64,000 bases of DNA from Imperialibacter roseus (GCF_032999765.1 NZ_CP136051.1:4502417-4566416), one strand, 5' to 3'; positions 20,922 through 33,699 are shown, numbered from the stretch's first letter. The notes: a model not told the origin generated them from the letters alone. Translations and numbers: made by a program.

Positions 20922-23900
20922 TTACTTGCTGACCTCGAAAGATCTTTCCTCAGTTTGTTGCTCTCTGTCTCTATCCCTAGCGGTCAGTGCCTCGTATTCT
21001 TCCTTGGAACCAACCACGTCCCTTTGGAAATTACGTCTTCCTGTACCGGCTGGAATCAGATGGCCTACGATTACGTTTTCCTTAAGCCCCTTCAGGTGAT
21101 CGGCCTTGCCTCGGATAGAGGCTTCGCTCAATACTTTGGTAGTCTCCTGGAAAGAAGCAGCTGATATGAAACTTTCTGTATCCAACGACGCCTGGGTAAT
21201 CCCTTGAAGCGATGGCTTGGAAACAGCAGGTTCAGCGCTACGTACTTCGACGATCTTAAGGTCACGTCTCTTCAGGCTGGAATTCTCATCTCTCAGCCTG
21301 CGAGAAGAAATGATTTGACCTGGCTTAAGATTCTCCGAATCACCAGCGTCCATCACTACTTTCTTGTCAAGAATGTTATCGTTCTCCTCACGGAAAGCAA
21401 ACTTGTCGCAAGTTTGTCCAGGTAGGAAACTAGTGTCTCCCGGATCCAGAATCACAACTTTCTGCATCATTTGGCTCACTATTGCCTCAATATGCTTATC
21501 GTTGATCTTCACACCCTGCAGACGATATACTTCCTGTATTTCGTTTACAAGGTACTCCTGAACAGCTGTAGGTCCTTTGATAGAAAGAATATCTGCAGGT
21601 GTAATGGCACCATCAGACAAGGCATCGCCAGCTCTCACAAAGTCGTTGTCCTGAACAAGGATGTGCTTGGAAAGTGAAACCAGGTAACGCTTCTTCACTC
21701 CGTCCTTAGACTCGATGTAGATTTCACGGTTACCACGCTTGATACCTCCATAAGTTACCACACCGTCGATCTCACTCACCACAGCCGGGTTGGAAGGGTT
21801 ACGTGCTTCAAACAATTCGGTTACCCTTGGCAGACCACCGGTGATATCTCTTGACTTAGAAGTCATACGAGGTATCTTAGACAGAATCTGTCCAGCTTTC
21901 ACCTTCTGGCCTTTTTCAACCGCCAAGTGAGCGCCTACCGGAATGTTATAACCTTTCGACTCGTCTCCCTTTCCATTGACAACAATGGCAGGGTTCTTCG
22001 TCTTATCTTTTGTATCAATGATTACTTTCTCTCTGTGACCTGTTTGCTCATCAGACTCCTCTTTGAAAGTAATGCCTTCTTCAATAGCATCGAAATCGAT
22101 AGTACCATCGAATTCTGAGAGAATTACAGCATTATAAGGATCCCAGAAACAAAGCTCCTGGCCTTTTTCTATCTTCTCTCCGTCTTTCACCTTAAGGAAT
22201 GCACCATAAGGAACGTGGTTACTGATGAATATTTTATCAGATTTCGGATCCTTTATTTTCATTTCACCGGAACGCCCCATCACCACATTGATGCTTTCTC
22301 CTTCATCATTGGTAGTTTTCACTGAACGTAGCCCTTCGAATTCAACGATACCGTCAAACTTAGCCCTTATGCTGGCATCCACTGCAATGTTGGACGCCGT
22401 ACCACCCACGTGGAAGGTACGTAGTGTCAACTGTGTACCAGGCTCACCAATCGACTGAGCGGCGATTACGCCAACAGCCTCCCCTATCTCTACCATGCGG
22501 CCAGAGGCAAGGTTGCGACCGTAACACTTGGCACAAGCGCCCAGGCGGGTCTCACAAGTAAGCACAGAGCGAATTTCTACTTCTTCAATGCTGGTAGCAT
22601 CAATTCTGGCTGCCAACTCCTCAGTTACTTCATCACCTGCTGACACGATAAGTTCATCAGTGATCGGATCGAACACATCATGTACTGTCACCCTACCAAG
22701 AATTCTCTCAGATAAAGGCTCCACTACGTCTTCATTATCTTTCAAGGCAGTAACAACGATACCTCTCAGTGTGCCGCAGTCGTCTTCATTGATCACGACA
22801 TCCTGTGCCACGTCCACCAGACGACGGGTAAGGTAGCCCGCATCAGCCGTTTTAAGGGCAGTATCGGCAAGACCCTTACGAGCACCGTGGGTAGAGATAA
22901 AGTACTCGATTACGTCCAGACCTTCCTTAAAGTTAGAAAGAATCGGGTTTTCGATGATTTCACCAACAGAACCCTGAAGGTTCTTTTGAGGCTTAGCCAT
23001 CAAACCACGCATACCACCCAGCTGACGAATCTGCTCACGAGATCCACGAGCACCTGAGTGCATCATCATGTAGATCGAGTTGAATCCCTGATCGTCTTCT
23101 TCCAGTTGCTTAAGCAGTGTGCCTGTCAACTGAGAGTTGATACGAGTCCAGATGTCAATCACCTGGTTGTAACGTTCGTTATCTGTGATAAGACCCATCA
23201 GGTAGTTATTCCAAACCACGTCTACTTCTGCTTTCGCAGTTTCGATCATCGTTTCCTTCTCCTCAGGAATCTTGATATCATTCAAACCGATAGACAGACC
23301 ACCGATGTATGCAGACTTAAAGCCAAGCTCTTTGATATCATCAAGGAACTTAGCAGTTCTAGCCATACCAGTGATTTTGAACACAGTACCGATAATCAAC
23401 TGTAGTTTCTTCTTGGTCAGAAGCTCATCCACATAGCCGACTTCTTCAGGAACGTTCTGGTTGAAAATAACCCGTCCAGCTACTGTCTCGATGATTTTGG
23501 TTTCAAGCTCATTGTTCTCGTTAAGAACTTTTGTTCTCACTTTGATATAGGCATGCTTCGAAAGTCTCTCCTCGTTTATAGCGATGATAACTTCTTCGGC
23601 ATTATAAAAGGTTCTACCTTCTCCCATTACAGGATGATCCTTGGTAGACTTCCGGCCTTTGGTGATGTAGTACAGACCCAATACCATGTCCTGAGAAGGC
23701 ACCGCAATAGGAGCACCATTGGCAGGGTTCATAATATTGTGAGAAGCAAGCATCAGCGTTGACGCCTCAAGAATTGCTTCGTGGCCAAGTGGCACGTGAA
23801 CGGCCATTTGGTCACCGTCAAAGTCAGCGTTGAAGGCAGTACAAACCAGCGGGTGAAGCTGAATCGCTTTTCCTTCTATCAACTTAGGCTGGAAGGCCTG

Positions 23901-25244
23901 TATACCTAACCTGTGTAGTGTTGGAGCACGGTTAAGGAGCACAGGATGTCCTTTCAATACGTTTTCAAGAATATCCCAAACAACCGGATCCTTACGATCG
24001 ACGATTTTCTTGGCAGACTTAACAGTCTTTACAATACCTCTTTCAATCAGTTTCCTGATAATGAATGGTTTGAAAAGCTCAGCAGCCATATCCTTAGGCA
24101 GACCGCACTCATGCATTTTCAACTCCGGCCCTACCACAATTACTGAACGACCAGAGTAGTCAACCCTTTTACCGAGAAGGTTTTGACGGAAACGGCCCTG
24201 CTTTCCTTTCAGCATGTCTGAAAGTGACTTCAAAGCTCTATTACCATCCGAACGCACAGCGTTCACTTTTCTTGAGTTGTCAAATAATGAGTCAACCGCT
24301 TCCTGAAGCATTCTTTTCTCGTTACGAAGGATTACTTCCGGTGCTTTGATATCAATAAGTCTCTTCAGACGATTGTTTCTGATGATTACCCTTCTGTACA
24401 AGTCGTTCAAGTCAGAAGTAGCGAATCTACCACCATCCAACGGAACCAAAGGACGCAATTCAGGTGGAATAACCGGCACCATACGGATCACCATCCACTC
24501 TGGGCGGTTTTCAATACGGGTGCGAGCATCTCTGAATGCTTCAACCACTTTCAGCCTTTTTAAGGCTTCCGCCTTACGCTGCTGAGAAGTATCGGTTGAT
24601 GCCTGGTGGCGAAGATCGTATGAAAGTGAGTCAAGCTCAATTCTTGAAAGAAGCATTTCCAATCCTTCCGCACCCATCTTAGCGATGAACTTATTAGGAT
24701 CAGAATCGTCAAGACTTTGGTTCTCTCTAGGAATTTTATCGAGAATATCGAGGTATTCGTCTTCTGTAAGGAAGTCGAGGTAGTTGATACCATCCTCAGC
24801 TTTCAAACCTGGCTGAATAACTACATATCTCTCATAATAGATGATCTGATCCAGCTTTTTGGTCGGAAGACCAAGCAGATAACCGATCTTATTTGGAAGA
24901 GAGCGGAAATACCAGATATGAGCAACAGGCACTACCAGTTCAATATGGCCCATGCGCTCACGGCGTACTTTCTTCTCTGTTACCTCTACACCACAGCGGT
25001 CACAGATAATCCCTTTATAACGTATTCTTTTATACTTACCACAGTGACATTCCCAGTCTTTTACAGGTCCGAAAATTCTTTCGCAGAAAAGACCACCCAT
25101 TTCAGGCTTATAGGTTCTATAGTTGATGGTTTCGGGTTGTGTAACCTCACCATGAGAGCTCTCCAGAATAGATTCAGGAGACGCCAAACTAATAGTAACC
25201 TTAGAGAAGTCGCTTGTAATTTTCTTATTTTTTCTGAACGCCAT
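20922..25244 (-). CDS. rpoC: RNA polymerase beta' subunit
   Basis: The 1440-residue product has the N-terminal zinc-binding motif ([20 protein letters not shown]), the catalytic magnesium motif [12 protein letters not shown], the bridge-helix and trigger-loop regions ([40 protein letters not shown]) and the second zinc site ([13 protein letters not shown]). A lineage-typical insertion lies between about residues 950 and 1130. It starts 46 nt after rpoB. Confidence 0.99.
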   Translation of the reverse strand: MAFRKNKKITSDFSKVTISLASPESILESSHGEVTQPETINYRTYKPEMGGLFCERIFGPVKDWECHCGKYKRIRYKGIICDRCGVEVTEKKVRRERMGHIELVVPVAHIWYFRSLPNKIGYLLGLPTKKLDQIIYYERYVVIQPGLKAEDGINYLDFLTEDEYLDILDKIPRENQSLDDSDPNKFIAKMGAEGLEMLLSRIELDSLSYDLRHQASTDTSQQRKAEALKRLKVVEAFRDARTRIENRPEWMVIRMVPVIPPELRPLVPLDGGRFATSDLNDLYRRVIIRNNRLKRLIDIKAPEVILRNEKRMLQEAVDSLFDNSRKVNAVRSDGNRALKSLSDMLKGKQGRFRQNLLGKRVDYSGRSVIVVGPELKMHECGLPKDMAAELFKPFIIRKLIERGIVKTVKSAKKIVDRKDPVVWDILENVLKGHPVLLNRAPTLHRLGIQAFQPKLIEGKAIQLHPLVCTAFNADFDGDQMAVHVPLGHEAILEASTLMLASHNIMNPANGAPIAVPSQDMVLGLYYITKGRKSTKDHPVMGEGRTFYNAEEVIIAINEERLSKHAYIKVRTKVLNENNELETKIIETVAGRVIFNQNVPEEVGYVDELLTKKKLQLIIGTVFKITGMARTAKFLDDIKELGFKSAYIGGLSIGLNDIKIPEEKETMIETAKAEVDVVWNNYLMGLITDNERYNQVIDIWTRINSQLTGTLLKQLEEDDQGFNSIYMMMHSGARGSREQIRQLGGMRGLMAKPQKNLQGSVGEIIENPILSNFKEGLDVIEYFISTHGARKGLADTALKTADAGYLTRRLVDVAQDVVINEDDCGTLRGIVVTALKDNEDVVEPLSERILGRVTVHDVFDPITDELIVSAGDEVTEELAARIDATSIEEVEIRSVLTCETRLGACAKCYGRNLASGRMVEIGEAVGVIAAQSIGEPGTQLTLRTFHVGGTASNIAVDASIRAKFDGIVEFEGLRSVKTTNDEGESINVVMGRSGEMKIKDPKSDKIFISNHVPYGAFLKVKDGEKIEKGQELCFWDPYNAVILSEFDGTIDFDAIEEGITFKEESDEQTGHREKVIIDTKDKTKNPAIVVNGKGDESKGYNIPVGAHLAVEKGQKVKAGQILSKIPRMTSKSRDITGGLPRVTELFEARNPSNPAVVSEIDGVVTYGGIKRGNREIYIESKDGVKKRYLVSLSKHILVQDNDFVRAGDALSDGAITPADILSIKGPTAVQEYLVNEIQEVYRLQGVKINDKHIEAIVSQMMQKVVILDPGDTSFLPGQTCDKFAFREENDNILDKKVVMDAGDSENLKPGQIISSRRLRDENSSLKRRDLKIVEVRSAEPAVSKPSLQGITQASLDTESFISAASFQETTKVLSEASIRGKADHLKGLKENVIVGHLIPAGTGRRNFQRDVVGSKEEYEALTARDRDREQQTEERSFEVSK

Positions 25245-25265
25245 AATGTTATTTATATATGGTTG

Positions 25266-25281
25266 AGGGGCCTAAGCCCCT
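25266..25281 (-). other. Hairpin between rpoB and rpoC
   Basis: A GC-rich stem (AGGGGC/GCCCCT, four-base loop) lies in the 46-nt rpoB-rpoC gap, 9 nt after the rpoB stop. It has no T-run, so a transcript-stability or processing role is likelier than termination. Confidence 0.5.
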
Positions 25282-25290
25282 TGGGATTTT

Positions 25291-28200
25291 TTAGTCAAGA
25301 GTGATTTCAAGTGCCAAACCACGGAGTTCGTGAACCAATACGTTGAATGATTCCGGAATTCCAGGCTTCTGCATGTTCTCACCTTTCACTATCGCCTCAT
25401 ATGCTTTGGCACGGCCAACAACATCATCGGACTTAATGGTAAGGATTTCCTGAAGGATGTTGGATGCACCAAATGCTTCAAGTGCCCAAACTTCCATTTC
25501 ACCAAATCGCTGACCACCAAACTGTGCCTTACCACCAAGCGGCTGCTGGGTAATAAGAGAGTAAGGTCCGATTGAACGAGCGTGCATTTTGTCATCAACG
25601 AGGTGACCAAGTTTCAGCACATAAATCACACCGACTGTAACAGGCTGATCGAAACGAACACCGGTAAGACCATCGGTCAGGTAAGTTCTACCAAAATCAG
25701 GCAAACCTGCCTCCTTCAACTCTGCTGCTACCTGCTCCATTGAAGCGCCGTCAAAAATTGGAGTGGCATACTTGCGACCCAACTTCAAACCTGCCCAACC
25801 AAGTACAGTTTCGTATATCTGACCAATGTTCATACGAGAAGGTACACCCAGTGGGTTAAGAACCACGTCAACTGGTGTTCCGTCCTCTGTAAACGGCATA
25901 TCCTCTTCACGAACGATCTTTGCAACCACCCCTTTGTTACCGTGACGACCGGCCATTTTATCACCTACTTTCAGCTTACGCTTCTTAGCCACGTAAACCT
26001 TGGCAAGCTGAACGATGCCAGCAGGCAGTTCATCACCAACCTCAAGAGTGAATCTTGCTCTCTTGAAATCACCGGCAACTTCATTCCTTGCCTTCATGTA
26101 GTTCTTGACCAGCTTTACGATGTTCTCATTTACATGAGCATCTGTTGTCCAGTTATCAAGATTTACATCGGAAATCAGGTTAGCCTCCTCGGGAACGTTG
26201 TAGTTACTTTCGTCTCTGTAAACGTTCTTAGGTGGGAACAGATTCTCATCGATGTTACGACCATTGAATTTCACCCCTTTGGAGATCAATTCATCGCCGA
26301 ACTTATGCTTAACACCTTGCGACGTCTTGCCTTCAAGAAGCGTAGTCAGCTTCTTCACCATTCGGTTGCGAAGCTCAAGAAGCTGGTTGGAATACTTACT
26401 CTTAAGTACTTCCACCTCTTTCTTAGACTTGCTTCTAAGGTCTTTGTCCTTCTTGGGGCGAGAGAATAACTTGGTGTCAATAACAACACCTCTTAGCGAT
26501 GGTGAAGCTTTCAAAGAAGCATCTTTCACATCACCAGCTTTGTCGCCGAAGATTGCTCTAAGGAGTTTCTCTTCAGGAGTTGGATCTGTTTCTCCCTTAG
26601 GTGTGATCTTACCAATAAGGATATCGCCTTCTTTTACGTCTGCACCAATCCTGATAATACCGTTCTCGTCAAGGTTTTTAACAGCCTCTTCGCTAACGTT
26701 AGGGATTTCAGAAGTAAGTTCTTCCTCACCACGTTTCGTATCTCTTACTTCAAGTTCAAATTCTTCGATGTGAATTGATGTAAAGATATCGTCACGAACT
26801 ACTTTCTCAGAAATTACGATCGCATCCTCGAAGTTGTATCCTTGCCATGGCATGAACGCCACCTGAAGGTTACGACCGAGAGCTAACTCGCCTTGTTCAG
26901 TCGCAAACCCTTCGCAAAGTATCTGACCAGTTACCACTTTCTGCCCTTTGAAAACAATAGGTTTCAGGTTGATACATGTGTCCTGGTTAGTTCTCCTGAA
27001 CTTAATAAGGTTGTATTCTACGTTTTCGTTGTCGAAGCTGATTAGTTCACCTTCGTCGTCTCTATCGTATCTTACTACTATTTTCTTAGCATCTACAAAA
27101 ACAACCTCGCCATTTCCTTCGGCTGTCACCAGCGTTCTTGAGTCTTTTGCAATTCTTCCTTCGAGTCCGGTACCAACGATTGGCGCCTGTGGACGAAGAA
27201 GTGGCACTGCCTGGCGCTGCATGTTCGATCCCATCAAAGCACGGTTGGCATCATCATGCTCAAGGAATGGAATCATTGACGCCGCAACAGAAACAATCTG
27301 GTTAGGAGCAATGTCCATGTACTTCAGCGTAGGTGGTTCCACAACGGGGAAGTCACCTTCAAAACGAGCCTTTACTTTGTCGTTCAGATACTTACCCTTG
27401 TCATCAATTGGCGCATTGGCCTGGGCAATATAATGCGTATCTTCTTCCTCGGCTGTAAGGTAGAACACGTCGTTTCCGACGATACCCCCCTCTACCATCC
27501 GGTAAGGCGTCTCGATGAATCCCATGCTGTTTACTTTCGCATGCACACACAAGGAAGAGATAAGACCAATGTTTGGTCCTTCCGGTGTTTCAATGGTACA
27601 AAGGCGACCGTAGTGAGTATAGTGTACGTCACGAACCTCGAAACCGGCACGCTCTCTTGACAAACCGCCTGGCCCGAGGGCAGACATCCTTCTTTTGTGA
27701 GTGATCTCAGCAAGAGGATTGGTTTGGTCCATAAACTGCGAAAGCTGATTGGTACCAAAGAACGAGTTGATAACTGAAGACAGCGTTCTGGCGTTGATCA
27801 AATCAACAGGCTTGAAGTCCTCATTGTCACGCACGTTCATTCTTTCCTTGATGGTACGGGCCATACGGGCCAAACCAACAGAGAACTGGCTGTACAACTG
27901 CTCACCTACCGTTCTAACACGACGATTAGAAAGGTGGTCAATATCATCAACTACAGCTTTGGAGTTGATCAATCCGATCAGGTACTTCACAATCCTAACA
28001 ATGTCCTCGGTTGTTAACACCCGAACGTCGAAAGATATATCGAGACCTAGTTTCTTGTTGATTCTGTAACGACCTACTTCACCAAGGTCATAACGCTTGT
28101 CACTGAAGAACAAACTCTGGATAATATCTCTGGCTGTTTGTTCATCAGGCGCCTCTGTATTTCTAAGCTGGCGATAGATTTGCTCCACTGCTTCTTTCTC

Positions 28201-29157
28201 AGAGTTAGAATTATCCTTCTGAAGCGTGTTATATATAATAGCGTAATCTGTCACGTTCACATCTTCCCTGTGCAGGATGATCGACTTAGTGCCGGACTCC
28301 AATATCGTGTCAAGGTCTTCTTCTCCTATGATAGAATCTCTTTCGAGAACAATCTCATTTCTGTCGATAGAAACAACCTCACCTGTATCTTCATCCACAA
28401 AGTCCTCCGTCCAGGTACGTAGCACCCTGGCGGCCAACTTTCTGCCGACAATTTTCTTCAGGTTCTTCTGATTGGCTTCGACTTCTTCAGACAGACCGAA
28501 AAGGTCCAGAATGTCTTTATCAGTACCGTATCCAATGGCTCTCAAAAGAGTGGTCACCGGGAACTTCTTTTTCCTGTCAATGTAAGAGTACATGACGTTA
28601 TTCACGTCAGTGGCAAACTCTATCCAGGAACCTTTAAAAGGTATGATCCTGGCAGAATAAAGCTTGGTACCGTTAGTGTGCTTACTCTGAGCAAAGAAAA
28701 CGCCTGGTGATCTGTGAAGCTGAGAAACGATAACACGCTCAGCACCATTGATCACGAAGGAGCCTTTCTCCGTCATGTAAGGAATATTTCCAAGGAAAAC
28801 CTCTTGCTCAATCGTCTCGAAGTCCTCATTGTCTGCATCGTTGCAGGAAAGTCTTAATTTCGCTTTAAGCGGAACCGAATAGGTAAGACCTCTGTCGATA
28901 CTCTCGTCTACAGAATACTTTGGAGGATCTACAGTATAGTCAATGAATTCAAGAACGAAATTCTCTCTTGAGTCAGAAATAGGGAAGTTTTCAGCGAATA
29001 CTTTGAAAAGTCCTTCCTGGATTCTCTTTTCTGCAGGCGTCTCCAATTGGAAAAAGTCTTTGAAAGACTGGAGTTGCACATCAAGAAAATCAGGATAATC
29101 TATTACTGGCTTAATGGAAGAGAAATTGATTCTTTCGGATGTCTTTTTATTAGCCAA
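25291..29157 (-). CDS. rpoB: RNA polymerase beta subunit (TTG start)
   Basis: The 1288-residue product begins with the family sequence [20 protein letters not shown] after an initiator codon that is TTG (29,155-29,157). The in-frame codons before it run into TAA at 29,170-29,172 without an ATG, and the next internal Met is far downstream, so TTG must be used. The rifampicin-pocket region is wild-type in form ([40 protein letters not shown]). The C-terminus has [20 protein letters not shown]. It follows rplL after a structured 144-nt leader. Confidence 0.98.
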   Translation of the reverse strand: MANKKTSERINFSSIKPVIDYPDFLDVQLQSFKDFFQLETPAEKRIQEGLFKVFAENFPISDSRENFVLEFIDYTVDPPKYSVDESIDRGLTYSVPLKAKLRLSCNDADNEDFETIEQEVFLGNIPYMTEKGSFVINGAERVIVSQLHRSPGVFFAQSKHTNGTKLYSARIIPFKGSWIEFATDVNNVMYSYIDRKKKFPVTTLLRAIGYGTDKDILDLFGLSEEVEANQKNLKKIVGRKLAARVLRTWTEDFVDEDTGEVVSIDRNEIVLERDSIIGEEDLDTILESGTKSIILHREDVNVTDYAIIYNTLQKDNSNSEKEAVEQIYRQLRNTEAPDEQTARDIIQSLFFSDKRYDLGEVGRYRINKKLGLDISFDVRVLTTEDIVRIVKYLIGLINSKAVVDDIDHLSNRRVRTVGEQLYSQFSVGLARMARTIKERMNVRDNEDFKPVDLINARTLSSVINSFFGTNQLSQFMDQTNPLAEITHKRRMSALGPGGLSRERAGFEVRDVHYTHYGRLCTIETPEGPNIGLISSLCVHAKVNSMGFIETPYRMVEGGIVGNDVFYLTAEEEDTHYIAQANAPIDDKGKYLNDKVKARFEGDFPVVEPPTLKYMDIAPNQIVSVAASMIPFLEHDDANRALMGSNMQRQAVPLLRPQAPIVGTGLEGRIAKDSRTLVTAEGNGEVVFVDAKKIVVRYDRDDEGELISFDNENVEYNLIKFRRTNQDTCINLKPIVFKGQKVVTGQILCEGFATEQGELALGRNLQVAFMPWQGYNFEDAIVISEKVVRDDIFTSIHIEEFELEVRDTKRGEEELTSEIPNVSEEAVKNLDENGIIRIGADVKEGDILIGKITPKGETDPTPEEKLLRAIFGDKAGDVKDASLKASPSLRGVVIDTKLFSRPKKDKDLRSKSKKEVEVLKSKYSNQLLELRNRMVKKLTTLLEGKTSQGVKHKFGDELISKGVKFNGRNIDENLFPPKNVYRDESNYNVPEEANLISDVNLDNWTTDAHVNENIVKLVKNYMKARNEVAGDFKRARFTLEVGDELPAGIVQLAKVYVAKKRKLKVGDKMAGRHGNKGVVAKIVREEDMPFTEDGTPVDVVLNPLGVPSRMNIGQIYETVLGWAGLKLGRKYATPIFDGASMEQVAAELKEAGLPDFGRTYLTDGLTGVRFDQPVTVGVIYVLKLGHLVDDKMHARSIGPYSLITQQPLGGKAQFGGQRFGEMEVWALEAFGASNILQEILTIKSDDVVGRAKAYEAIVKGENMQKPGIPESFNVLVHELRGLALEITLD

Positions 29158-29208
29158 AGCTTTAAAGATTTAGTTCTTAATAGAAGGATAAACCCTGTTG
29201 TAAATTTC

Positions 29209-29293
29209 TTCCTGTAGCTAAATTAGCACAAACAGGAAAAGACCTGACGCACTAGCCAGGTCTATTATCTTGGAGCCACCACCTAAAAGTGGC
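29209..29293 (-). promoter_or_regulatory. rplL-rpoB intergenic leader with three hairpins (candidate attenuator)
   Basis: In transcription order there are a GCCAC/GTGGC-type stem (29,275-29,293), a seven-base stem AGACCTG/CAGGTCT (29,240-29,263) followed by TTTT, and a stem TTCCTGT/ACAGGAA (29,209-29,238) with an inner GCTAA/TTAGC stem. The second resembles a weak terminator, so partial termination between L7/L12 and RNA polymerase is likely, as is known for rplL-rpoB in E. coli. Confidence 0.6.
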
Positions 29294-29301
29294 AAAGTAA
29301 A

Positions 29302-29688
29302 TTATTTCAATTCTACTTCAGCTCCAGCTTCTTCCAGTTGCTTCTTAAGGGCTTCAGCCTCATCTTTAGCAACGCCTTCTTTCACTGCCTTAGGAGCACC
29401 ATCAACTAGTTCTTTAGCTTCTTTCAAGCCAAGTCCAGTAAGGTCCTTCACAAGCTTAACAACTGCAAGCTTAGCAGCTCCCGCTGACTTAAGGATAACA
29501 TCAAATGAGTTCTTCTCTTCTGCAGCGGCGTCTCCACCACCTGCAGCAGCACCACCTGCAACTGCTACCGGAGCTGCAGCAGCGGCTGGCTCAATGCCAT
29601 ACTCATCTTTAAGAATTGCCGCAAGTTCGTTAACTTCTTTTACAGAAAGATTAACCAGTTGCTCTGCGAATGCTTTCAAATCTGCCAT
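29302..29688 (-). CDS. rplL: 50S ribosomal protein L7/L12
   Basis: The 128-residue bL12 has an N-terminal dimerisation helix ([20 protein letters not shown]), an Ala/Gly-rich hinge ([18 protein letters not shown]) and the C-terminal factor-binding domain ([34 protein letters not shown]). Several dimers form the ribosomal stalk on L10. It lies 33 nt after rplJ. Confidence 0.98.
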   Translation of the reverse strand: MADLKAFAEQLVNLSVKEVNELAAILKDEYGIEPAAAAAPVAVAGGAAAGGGDAAAEEKNSFDVILKSAGAAKLAVVKLVKDLTGLGLKEAKELVDGAPKAVKEGVAKDEAEALKKQLEEAGAEVELK

Positions 29689-29721
29689 TTTTGAAAATAA
29701 TTAAATTGTTTCTACGTTCGT

Positions 29722-30255
29722 TTATGATTCTTTTTCTGACAGGGTCTTTACGATACCTGCCAGTTTGTGCTGACCACTCTGAAGAGCGCCAATCACGTTT
29801 TTGGCCGGAGATTGGAGCAATCCAATTACCTCTCCGATCAGTTCGGACTTAGACTTCAAGCTAATAAGCATGTCAAGATGCTGTTCGCCGATGAATAAAT
29901 CCTTTTCTATGGAAGCAGCCTTTAATTTAGGTCGACTCTCTTTATCAGCTTTTTTGAAGTCTTTGATAAGTTTTGCAGGAGCCTTTGCGTCTTCTTTTGA
30001 GAAAAGAACGCCTGAAAATCCTTTCAAAGCTGTGTCATTGAGTGGTGAAAAATCACCTTCAAGTGACTCGAGTGCCTTTCTGATAAGTGAATTCTTGATT
30101 ACACGGTATTCAACGCCGCTATCAAAGCACTTACCTCTGAAGTTGTTCACTTCAGCAACGGAAAGACCGGAAGCATCAGTAATATAGAAGTGACCATTGT
30201 TGGAAAACTTCTCTTTCAGCTCTTCAATGAGCACTGCCTTATCTTCTCTTGTCAT
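29722..30255 (-). CDS. rplJ: 50S ribosomal protein L10
   Basis: The 177-residue uL10 shows FYITDASGLSVAEVNNFRGK and YRVIKNSLIRKALESLEG at the N-terminal rRNA-binding half and a C-terminal helix for L7/L12 dimers (NVIGALQSGQHKLAGIVKTL). It is only 2 nt after rplA, so there is no room for the long L10-binding leader used in E. coli autoregulation. Confidence 0.97.
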   Translation of the reverse strand: MTREDKAVLIEELKEKFSNNGHFYITDASGLSVAEVNNFRGKCFDSGVEYRVIKNSLIRKALESLEGDFSPLNDTALKGFSGVLFSKEDAKAPAKLIKDFKKADKESRPKLKAASIEKDLFIGEQHLDMLISLKSKSELIGEVIGLLQSPAKNVIGALQSGQHKLAGIVKTLSEKES

Positions 30256-30257
30256 GA

Positions 30258-30956
30258 TTAAATCCCTCCTATCGTATTTTTATCAATAGTGATGCCTGCA
30301 CTCATGGTGCTTGAAAGGTGGATACTTTTGAAGTACGTGCCTTTAGAAGAACTTGGCTTCAACCGAGCAATAGTCTGGATCATCTCCATCGCATTGTCCC
30401 TGATCTGATCGGCTGGGAAAGACACCTTGCCAATGCTGGCATGGATGATACCGGTTTTGTCAACTTTAAAGTCGATTTTACCAGCTTTCACTTCCTTTAC
30501 CGCTTTTCCAACATCCAAAGTAACGGTACCTGATTTAGGGTTAGGCATCAAACCACGTGGTCCCAGCACTCTTCCCAATTTACCCACTTTAGCCATCACG
30601 GTTGGCATGGTAACGATTACATCGATATCAGTCCAACCAGCTTCAATTTTCTTAATGTAATCATCAAGACCAACGAAGTCGGCACCTGCGTCCTTTGCTT
30701 CCTGCTCTTTGTCAGGCGTGCAAAGCACCAATACCTTTACCTCCTTACCGATACCATGTGGCAGGGCAACTACGCCTCTTACCATTTGGTCAGCCTTACG
30801 AGGGTCTACTCCAAGTCTGATGTCGAGATCAACAGAAGCATCGAACTTAGTGAAGGTGATGTCCTTTACCAGTTTGGCAGCGTCATCAACACCATACTCC
30901 TTGCTGACATCTATTTTGGCCGCAACGGCCTTTTGATTCTTAGTAAGCTTTGCCAT
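30258..30956 (-). CDS. rplA: 50S ribosomal protein L1
   Basis: The 232-residue uL1 shows [20 protein letters not shown], the hinge motif [20 protein letters not shown] and the C-terminal [11 protein letters not shown]-type signature ([16 protein letters not shown]). It forms the mobile E-site stalk. The gap to rplK is 10 nt. Confidence 0.98.
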   Translation of the reverse strand: MAKLTKNQKAVAAKIDVSKEYGVDDAAKLVKDITFTKFDASVDLDIRLGVDPRKADQMVRGVVALPHGIGKEVKVLVLCTPDKEQEAKDAGADFVGLDDYIKKIEAGWTDIDVIVTMPTVMAKVGKLGRVLGPRGLMPNPKSGTVTLDVGKAVKEVKAGKIDFKVDKTGIIHASIGKVSFPADQIRDNAMEMIQTIARLKPSSSKGTYFKSIHLSSTMSAGITIDKNTIGGI

Positions 30957-30966
30957 TTCTCTCTGA

Positions 30967-31410
30967 TTAATTATCCCAAGGAGCAGCTCCTGTTACCCTA
31001 ACACCCATGCTTCTTGCAGTACCGGCTACCATTTTCATAGCAGACTCTACGGTAAATGCGTTTAGGTCAGGCATCTTAGTTTCAGCAATTTGCTTTACCT
31101 GATCCCATGTAACTGATCCTACTTTGTCCCTGTTGGGTTCAGCAGATCCCTTCTTAACCTTTGAAGCCTCCATTATCAACACTGGCGCAGGAGGCGTCTT
31201 GATTACAAAGTCAAAAGATTTGTCGGTATAGATGGTTACTAATACCGGAAGAACCATACCTTGCTTTTCCTGCGTTCTAGCGTTAAACTGCTTGCAGAAC
31301 TCCATTATGTTAAGACCCTTGCTACCTAAAGCCGGACCAATCGGGGGTGCAGGGTTGGCTTGTCCACCACGCACTTGAAGTTTCAAGTACCCGCTAATTT
31401 CTTTAGCCAT
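30967..31410 (-). CDS. rplK: 50S ribosomal protein L11
   Basis: The 147-residue uL11 has the proline-rich N-terminal domain ([31 protein letters not shown]) and the C-terminal rRNA-binding domain ([20 protein letters not shown]). It supports factor binding and the stringent response. It starts 4 nt after nusG. Confidence 0.98.
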   Translation of the reverse strand: MAKEISGYLKLQVRGGQANPAPPIGPALGSKGLNIMEFCKQFNARTQEKQGMVLPVLVTIYTDKSFDFVIKTPPAPVLIMEASKVKKGSAEPNRDKVGSVTWDQVKQIAETKMPDLNAFTVESAMKMVAGTARSMGVRVTGAAPWDN

Positions 31411-31414
31411 TTTA

Positions 31415-31966
31415 TTAATCCTGTTTTTCTACCTGGAAATAATTCAATTCAACTGGTGTGTTCCGGCCAAATATTTTCACCATCACATTAAGCTTTCTTC
31501 TTTCTTCGAATACTTCCTCAACCGTTCCTGTGAAACCACTAAATGGCCCATCCATCACCTTCACTATTTCACCTACTATAAAAGGTGTATCTAATTTCTC
31601 TTCGGCTTCATCCATTTCGTCTACTTTTCCAAGTATCCGGTTCACTTCATTCTGCCTTAGAGGTACTGGTGCCTTCGTTTTGTCTCTGGAACCCAGAAAC
31701 CCTATTACACCAGGGATATTCGTTATTGTGTGAAGTATTTCTCCATGCGAAAGGTCGGCGGCGATGATGATGTAACCGGGAAAAAAGTTACGCTCTCTCA
31801 CTCGCTTTTTACCATTACGCATTTCGTATACTTTCTCGGACGGAATTAAAACCTGAGGAATAGTTTCCTCCAGATTTTGTCTGGTAATCTCAGTCTCCAG
31901 GTAGGTCTTGACTTTCTTCTCCTGCCCGCTTACTGCTCTTACCACGTACCAATTAATTTCTCCCAT
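31415..31966 (-). CDS. nusG: Transcription termination/antitermination factor NusG
   Basis: The 183-residue product has the NGN domain ([40 protein letters not shown]) and a C-terminal KOW domain ([20 protein letters not shown]). It couples RNA polymerase to the ribosome and Rho. It is 24 nt after secE. Confidence 0.97.
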   Translation of the reverse strand: MGEINWYVVRAVSGQEKKVKTYLETEITRQNLEETIPQVLIPSEKVYEMRNGKKRVRERNFFPGYIIIAADLSHGEILHTITNIPGVIGFLGSRDKTKAPVPLRQNEVNRILGKVDEMDEAEEKLDTPFIVGEIVKVMDGPFSGFTGTVEEVFEERRKLNVMVKIFGRNTPVELNYFQVEKQD

Positions 31967-31990
31967 CCTTCACTATATTTATACTGCCTA

Positions 31991-32182
31991 TTAAAAGGCG
32001 TTATAAAACCATTTCAATGCGTTTTCAAACGCCAAATCTACAACACCGATGAACAAAGCAAATATTAGTGATGCCACCAACACCAGCACGGAGCTACCCT
32101 GAAGTTCAGAGTATTTAGGCCAAGTTACCTTGGTTCTCATCTCGTCATAAGACTCCTTTACGAACGCAACCAGTTTATTCAT
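31991..32182 (-). CDS. secE: Preprotein translocase subunit SecE
   Basis: The 63-residue protein has a short amphipathic segment with the SecE motif (EMRTKVTWPKYSELQ) and one membrane helix (SVLVLVASLIFALFIGVVD). It clamps SecY. It lies between tRNA-Trp (21 nt) and nusG, as in many bacteria. Confidence 0.96.
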   Translation of the reverse strand: MNKLVAFVKESYDEMRTKVTWPKYSELQGSSVLVLVASLIFALFIGVVDLAFENALKWFYNAF

Positions 32183-32203
32183 ATATTCTTCCGGTTTTTA
32201 TAG

Positions 32204-32274
32204 CACGGGTGGAGAGATTCGAACTCCCATCAACGGTTTTGGAGACCGCTATTCTACCCTTGAACTACACCCGT
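32204..32274 (-). tRNA. tRNA-Trp (anticodon CCA)
   Basis: A 71-nt cloverleaf with acceptor stem ACGGGTG/CACCCGT, T-loop GTTCGAATC and anticodon loop CTCCAAA (anticodon CCA). No CCA tail is encoded. A promoter lies about 30 nt upstream and secE follows, so it is the first element of the secE-nusG-rplKAJL transcript. Confidence 0.97.
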
Positions 32275-32283
32275 TTAACGAAT

Positions 32284-32334
32284 GCAGCCCGAAAAACGGA
32301 CTGCAAAGGTATGATAATGTTTTATTATATGCAA
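32284..32334 (-). promoter_or_regulatory. Promoter of tRNA-Trp-secE-nusG transcript with 5' stem-loop
   Basis: Minus-strand TTG (32,332-32,334), a 20-nt spacer and TACCTTTG (32,304-32,311). The transcript start region folds GCAGTCCG/CGGGCTGC (32,284-32,304, one G-U pair), beginning at the base after the TTTG. The TTG overlaps the end of the tuf terminator stem. Confidence 0.8.
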
Positions 32335-32364
32335 ATGCGTTTCACCATTAAGATGAAACGCATT
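32334..32364 (-). terminator. Terminator-like hairpin after tuf
   Basis: An 11-base stem (AATGCGTTTCA with its complement, nine-base loop) begins 16 nt after the tuf stop. Only a short T stretch follows (TTTGCATAT), so termination may be partial. Confidence 0.65.
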
Positions 32365-32379
32365 CAGCTATTTAAAAAC

Positions 32380-33567
32380 TTAGTCAAGAATTTCAGTCAC
32401 CTGACCAGAACCAACGGTTCTGCCACCTTCTCTGATGGCGAATCTTAGACCTTTCTCAAGAGCAACCGGGTTAAGCAATTTCACCTCGATAGTGATGTTA
32501 TCACCTGGCATTACCATTTCTACGTTTGCAGGAAGAGTAATCTCACCAGTTACGTCAGTAGTTCTCAAGTAGAACTGAGGTCTGTATCTGTTGAAGAAAG
32601 GAGTGTGACGTCCACCTTCTTCTTTAGAAAGAACATAAACTTCGGCCTTGAAGTGAGCGTGAGGCTTCACAGAACCTGGCTTACAGATGATCATACCACG
32701 ACGGATTTGAGACTTCTCAATACCTCTAAGTAGCAGACCTACGTTGTCACCAGCTTCACCTCTATCCAAAATCTTACGGAACATCTCAACACCAGTGATG
32801 GTAGACTTAAGACCTTCAGCACCCATACCGATGATGTCAACTGCATCACCTGTGTTGGTTACACCTCTTTCAATTCTACCGGTGGCAACTGTACCACGAC
32901 CAGTAATTGAGAACACGTCTTCAACAGGCATAAGGAAATCCTTGTCGATCGCTCTTTCAGGAAGTGGAATGTGCTCATCAACAGCGTTCATAAGCTCTTC
33001 TACTTTAGCTACCCACTTAGCTTCACCGTTAAGTGCGCCTAGAGCCGATCCCTGAATAACAGGAATAGTATCGCCTGGGAAGTCATAATAAGTAAGAAGC
33101 TCTCTGATTTCCATTTCAACAAGCTCAAGAAGTTCTGGATCATCTACCAAATCGACTTTGTTCATGAAAACCACAAGCGCAGGAACACCTACCTGACGAG
33201 AAAGAAGGATGTGCTCTCTGGTTTGAGGCATTGGTCCGTCAGTCGCAGCCACTACGATGATCGCTCCGTCCATTTGCGCAGCACCAGTAACCATGTTCTT
33301 CACATAGTCAGCGTGACCAGGACAATCCACGTGAGCGTAGTGTCTCTTTTCAGTTTGGTACTCGATGTGCGAAGTATTGATAGTAATACCTCTTTCTTTT
33401 TCTTCTGGAGCGTTATCGATCGCTGAGAAGTCTTTAATTTCGGCCAGTCCTTTACCCGCAAGAACTGCAGAAATAGCAGCCGTCAAAGTGGTTTTACCGT
33501 GGTCAACGTGACCGATGGTGCCAATATTTACGTGCGGTTTAGAACGATCAAAGTTTGCTTTTGCCAT
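32380..33567 (-). CDS. tuf: Elongation factor Tu
   Basis: The 395-residue EF-Tu has the P-loop GHVDHGKT, switch region [29 protein letters not shown] and SALGALNG, then domains II and III ([34 protein letters not shown]). It brings aminoacyl-tRNA to the ribosome. It lies 60 nt after tRNA-Thr, so the tRNA and the gene probably share a transcript, as in the tufB group of E. coli. Confidence 0.99.
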   Translation of the reverse strand: MAKANFDRSKPHVNIGTIGHVDHGKTTLTAAISAVLAGKGLAEIKDFSAIDNAPEEKERGITINTSHIEYQTEKRHYAHVDCPGHADYVKNMVTGAAQMDGAIIVVAATDGPMPQTREHILLSRQVGVPALVVFMNKVDLVDDPELLELVEMEIRELLTYYDFPGDTIPVIQGSALGALNGEAKWVAKVEELMNAVDEHIPLPERAIDKDFLMPVEDVFSITGRGTVATGRIERGVTNTGDAVDIIGMGAEGLKSTITGVEMFRKILDRGEAGDNVGLLLRGIEKSQIRRGMIICKPGSVKPHAHFKAEVYVLSKEEGGRHTPFFNRYRPQFYLRTTDVTGEITLPANVEMVMPGDNITIEVKLLNPVALEKGLRFAIREGGRTVGSGQVTEILD

Positions 33568-33627
33568 ATTTGATAATCCTCGATTTAGTTATTAATATAT
33601 CAGTTAATAGATGTTCAAAATACAGAG

Positions 33628-33699
<72 letters not shown>

